Shown here one piece after another: positions 4,870 through 6,934 of a stretch of DNA of 6,934 nucleotides. Numbering within the stretch: position 1 is the first letter of the stretch; every line of letters starts with the position of its first letter. The translations under genes and the position numbers were made by a program. Below the pieces are notes generated by a model. That model had not been told where the DNA came from, did not search any database, and worked only from the letters and a program-made list of their open reading frames with translations. The DNA comes from an uncultured Bacteroidales bacterium (GTDB taxonomy: Bacteria > Bacteroidota > Bacteroidia > Bacteroidales > Marinilabiliaceae), in the NCBI GenBank assembly GCA_934717675.1, contig CAKUYZ010000091.1, positions 1-6,934 on the forward strand, in the 5' to 3' direction.

Positions 4870-6934
4870 ATGATGAGATACTCTCTGATTTCCCTCACTG
4901 CTCTCGCCGCAGTGGCCTGCTGCCCTCAGGGGCAGTCCGACCCAGTGGCCGATCAGTGGACCGACGCCGAGATAGAGGCCAAGATAAACGAGGTGCTGCC
5001 GCAGCTAACCCTAGAGGAGAAGGTGGCGCTCTGCCATGCGCAGTCTAAGTTCAGCACACCTGGCGTGGCGCGCCTCGGCATCCCTGAGTTCTGGTATTCC
5101 GATGGCCCTCACGGCGTGCGCGCCGAGGTCAATTGGGATGACTGGGGCTATGCCGGCTGGACCAACGACTCCTGCACGGCTTTCCCGGCCCTCACGGCTC
5201 TCGCCGCCTCTTTCAACCCCTCCCTCTCTGAGGCCTATGGCAAAGCTGTGGCCGAGGAGGCTCTCTACCGTCGCAAAGACATGATGTTGGGCCCTGGCGT
5301 GGAGATCTACCGCACGCCGCTCGGAGGCCGCAACTTTGAGTATATGGGAGAGGACCCGTTCTTGGCATCCAAGATGGTCGTCCCCTACGTCAAGGGCATG
5401 CAGTCGCAGACAGTGGCGGTGTGCGTCAAGCACTTTGCGCTCAATAACCAGGAGCAGTGGCGCACTCTTGTTGACGTCCATGTCTCCGACCGCGCCTTGC
5501 GCGAGATCTACCTCCCGGCCTACGAGGCCGCCGTCAAGGAGGGTGGGGCGTGGGCCGTCATGGGCTCATACAACCTCTATGATGGTCAGCATTGCTGCCA
5601 CAATAAGAAACTGAATGACATCCTCCGTGGCGAATGGGGCTTCGACGGGTGCGTCGTCACCGACTGGGGCGGCGCCACAGACACCAAGGAGGCCGCCGAG
5701 AATGGCCTCGACATCGAGATGGGCACCTACACCAACGGCTTCACCGAGAGCGCCAAGTTCGCCTATGACGACTACTATCTCGCCAAGCCCTACCTCAAAG
5801 CCTTGAAAGACGGCTCCATCCCCATGTCCACGCTCGACGCCAAGGTGCGCAACATCCTCCGCCTCATGTATCGCACCACTATGGCCAAACACCGCCCGCG
5901 CGGCTGCAAAGGCAACGTGGAGCATTTCCAAACGGCCCTAAATGTGGCCGAGGAGGGCATAACGCTCCTGAAAAACGAGAGCTCCATTCTCCCCATCGAC
6001 CCGCAGACCACCAAGACCATCGCTGTCATTGGCGAGAACGCCACACGCTCCATGCTCGGTGGCGGCAGCTCCGAGCTGAAGGGTCTGTTCGAGATCTCGC
6101 CGCTTGAGGGCGTCCGCAAGGCGTTCCCCAACGCCAACGTCATCTGGGCCATGGGCTACGGCAGCGGCCCTGAGGCCTACGGCCGTGTGGCCCCGTCGCC
6201 CTATAATGCTGATAGTCTTGCTGCCGCCGCTGTGGCCGCCGCGGCCAAGGCCGATGTGGTTCTCTATTTCGGCGGCTTGGCCAAAGCCTATGAGCAGGAT
6301 ATGGAGGGCGGTGACCGCGTACAGTTCGGCCTGCCTTTCGGACAAGATGAACTCATTGGCAAACTTCTGGATGTCAACAAGAACCTTGTCGCCGTCATGA
6401 TCAGCGGCAATGCCGTGGCCATGCCTTGGGTGGATCGCGTCCCGGCCATTGTCCAGGGGTGGTATCTGGGTTCCGAGGCGGGCGAGGCTCTCGCCAACGT
6501 CATCTCCGGCAAGGTCAACCCGTCTGGCAAACTGCCGTTCACCTTCCCGGTGCGCCTGGAAGACAATGCGGCTCACAGCTTCGGCGAGGCCGTGGTATAT
6601 CCTGGCGTAGAGAGCGACTCTTACCGCGAGGAGTATAAAGAGGGCATCTTCGTTGGCTATCGTTGGCACGAGGCCAAGGGCATCAAGCCGCTCTTCCCGT
6701 TCGGTTTCGGCCTAAGCTACACCACGTTCGAGGTGGCCGATGTCAAGGTCTCTGCTGATAATCTCACTGCGGACGGCACGCTCACCGTCACCGCCACGGT
6801 CAAAAATTCTGGCTCCCGCGATGGCAAAGAGGTTGTGCAGCTCTATGTCGGCAAGGTCGATTCTCGAGTTGAGCGTGCGCCCAAGGAACTCAAGGGCTTC
6901 GCCAAAGTTGAGGTCCCCGCCGGCCAGTCTAAGC
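4870..6934 (+). CDS. GH3 lipoprotein, beta-glucosidase/beta-xylosidase type; 3' end outside window
   Basis: Retaining exo-acting beta-glycosidase of family 3; 688 codons are present and the frame is still open at the right edge. The start is ATG at 4870 (a second ATG follows at once); it leads into a short signal, RYSLISLTALAAVACC, with Cys17 the likely lipidated residue, although the -3 position is Ala rather than Leu. Domains: TIM barrel (about 30-340) with DGPHGVR (Asp78), the GRNFEYMGEDP loop (154-163), KHF (Lys187-His188) and the nucleophile Asp265 in VVTDWGG; alpha/beta sandwich (about 358-600) with the probable acid/base Glu479 in DMEGGDR; then GFGLSYT and an incomplete fibronectin-III-like domain from about 625. 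Related proteins usually run some tens of residues further. Beside a probable alpha-xylosidase, the natural role is removing glucose from the non-reducing end of xyloglucan-derived oligosaccharides; beta-xylosidase or general beta-glucan activity cannot be excluded. No promoter was found close upstream and there is no Shine-Dalgarno sequence. Confidence 0.93.
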   Translation, partial: MMRYSLISLTALAAVACCPQGQSDPVADQWTDAEIEAKINEVLPQLTLEEKVALCHAQSKFSTPGVARLGIPEFWYSDGPHGVRAEVNWDDWGYAGWTNDSCTAFPALTALAASFNPSLSEAYGKAVAEEALYRRKDMMLGPGVEIYRTPLGGRNFEYMGEDPFLASKMVVPYVKGMQSQTVAVCVKHFALNNQEQWRTLVDVHVSDRALREIYLPAYEAAVKEGGAWAVMGSYNLYDGQHCCHNKKLNDILRGEWGFDGCVVTDWGGATDTKEAAENGLDIEMGTYTNGFTESAKFAYDDYYLAKPYLKALKDGSIPMSTLDAKVRNILRLMYRTTMAKHRPRGCKGNVEHFQTALNVAEEGITLLKNESSILPIDPQTTKTIAVIGENATRSMLGGGSSELKGLFEISPLEGVRKAFPNANVIWAMGYGSGPEAYGRVAPSPYNADSLAAAAVAAAAKADVVLYFGGLAKAYEQDMEGGDRVQFGLPFGQDELIGKLLDVNKNLVAVMISGNAVAMPWVDRVPAIVQGWYLGSEAGEALANVISGKVNPSGKLPFTFPVRLEDNAAHSFGEAVVYPGVESDSYREEYKEGIFVGYRWHEAKGIKPLFPFGFGLSYTTFEVADVKVSADNLTADGTLTVTATVKNSGSRDGKEVVQLYVGKVDSRVERAPKELKGFAKVEVPAGQSK

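Noticed and set aside
4827..5048. Small + strand frame overlapping the terminator and GH3 start
   Set aside because: It runs through the hairpin and out of frame into the GH3 signal and barrel; no protein-like features.
5938..6669. Antisense open frame (243 codons) inside the GH3 gene
   Set aside because: Same cause: it lies opposite conserved GH3 motifs and has no independent evidence.

Overview
The window reads as a fragment of a Bacteroidota (most likely Bacteroidales) chromosome. The evidence is a TAnnTTTG-type -7 element upstream of the central gene, start codons without a Shine-Dalgarno sequence, two neighbouring lipoprotein glycoside hydrolases of the kind found in Bacteroidota glycan-degradation loci, and a TopB with paired C-terminal four-cysteine repeats. 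Base composition is GC-rich for the group. Genus cannot be read from the sequence.

Layout: three protein genes, all on the + strand. (1) Bases 1-1681 are the 3' part of topB (DNA topoisomerase III), cut by the left edge; the active-site tyrosine and the whole C-terminal zinc-repeat tail are present. (2) Bases 1682-1902 are a non-coding spacer with four copies of a GTTnnCATTTT-like motif, a Bacteroidota-type promoter and inverted repeats around that promoter. (3) Bases 1903-4773 are a complete 956-residue family GH31 lipoprotein with an inserted PA14 domain, most like the alpha-xylosidases that act on xyloglucan oligosaccharides. (4) Bases 4774-4869 hold a strong terminator-like hairpin. (5) Bases 4870-6934 are a family GH3 lipoprotein (beta-glucosidase/beta-xylosidase type), cut by the right edge within its C-terminal fibronectin-III-like domain.

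The two hydrolases probably work together. An alpha-xylosidase removes the xylose from the non-reducing end of a xyloglucan oligosaccharide, and a beta-glucosidase then removes the exposed glucose, so alternating action takes the chain down. Both carry lipoprotein signals, which places them in the periplasm or at the outer membrane. No SusC/SusD pair, sensor regulator or endo-acting enzyme lies inside the window, so membership of a full polysaccharide utilisation locus is inference. topB is a housekeeping-type neighbour with no evident link to them.

I found no clearly undescribed system. The most notable structure is regulatory: a terminator-strength hairpin between the two hydrolase genes that leaves only 19 bases before the GH3 start, the repeated motif after topB, and the promoter-overlapping symmetry ahead of GH31. 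No tRNA, rRNA, CRISPR array or insertion sequence was seen.
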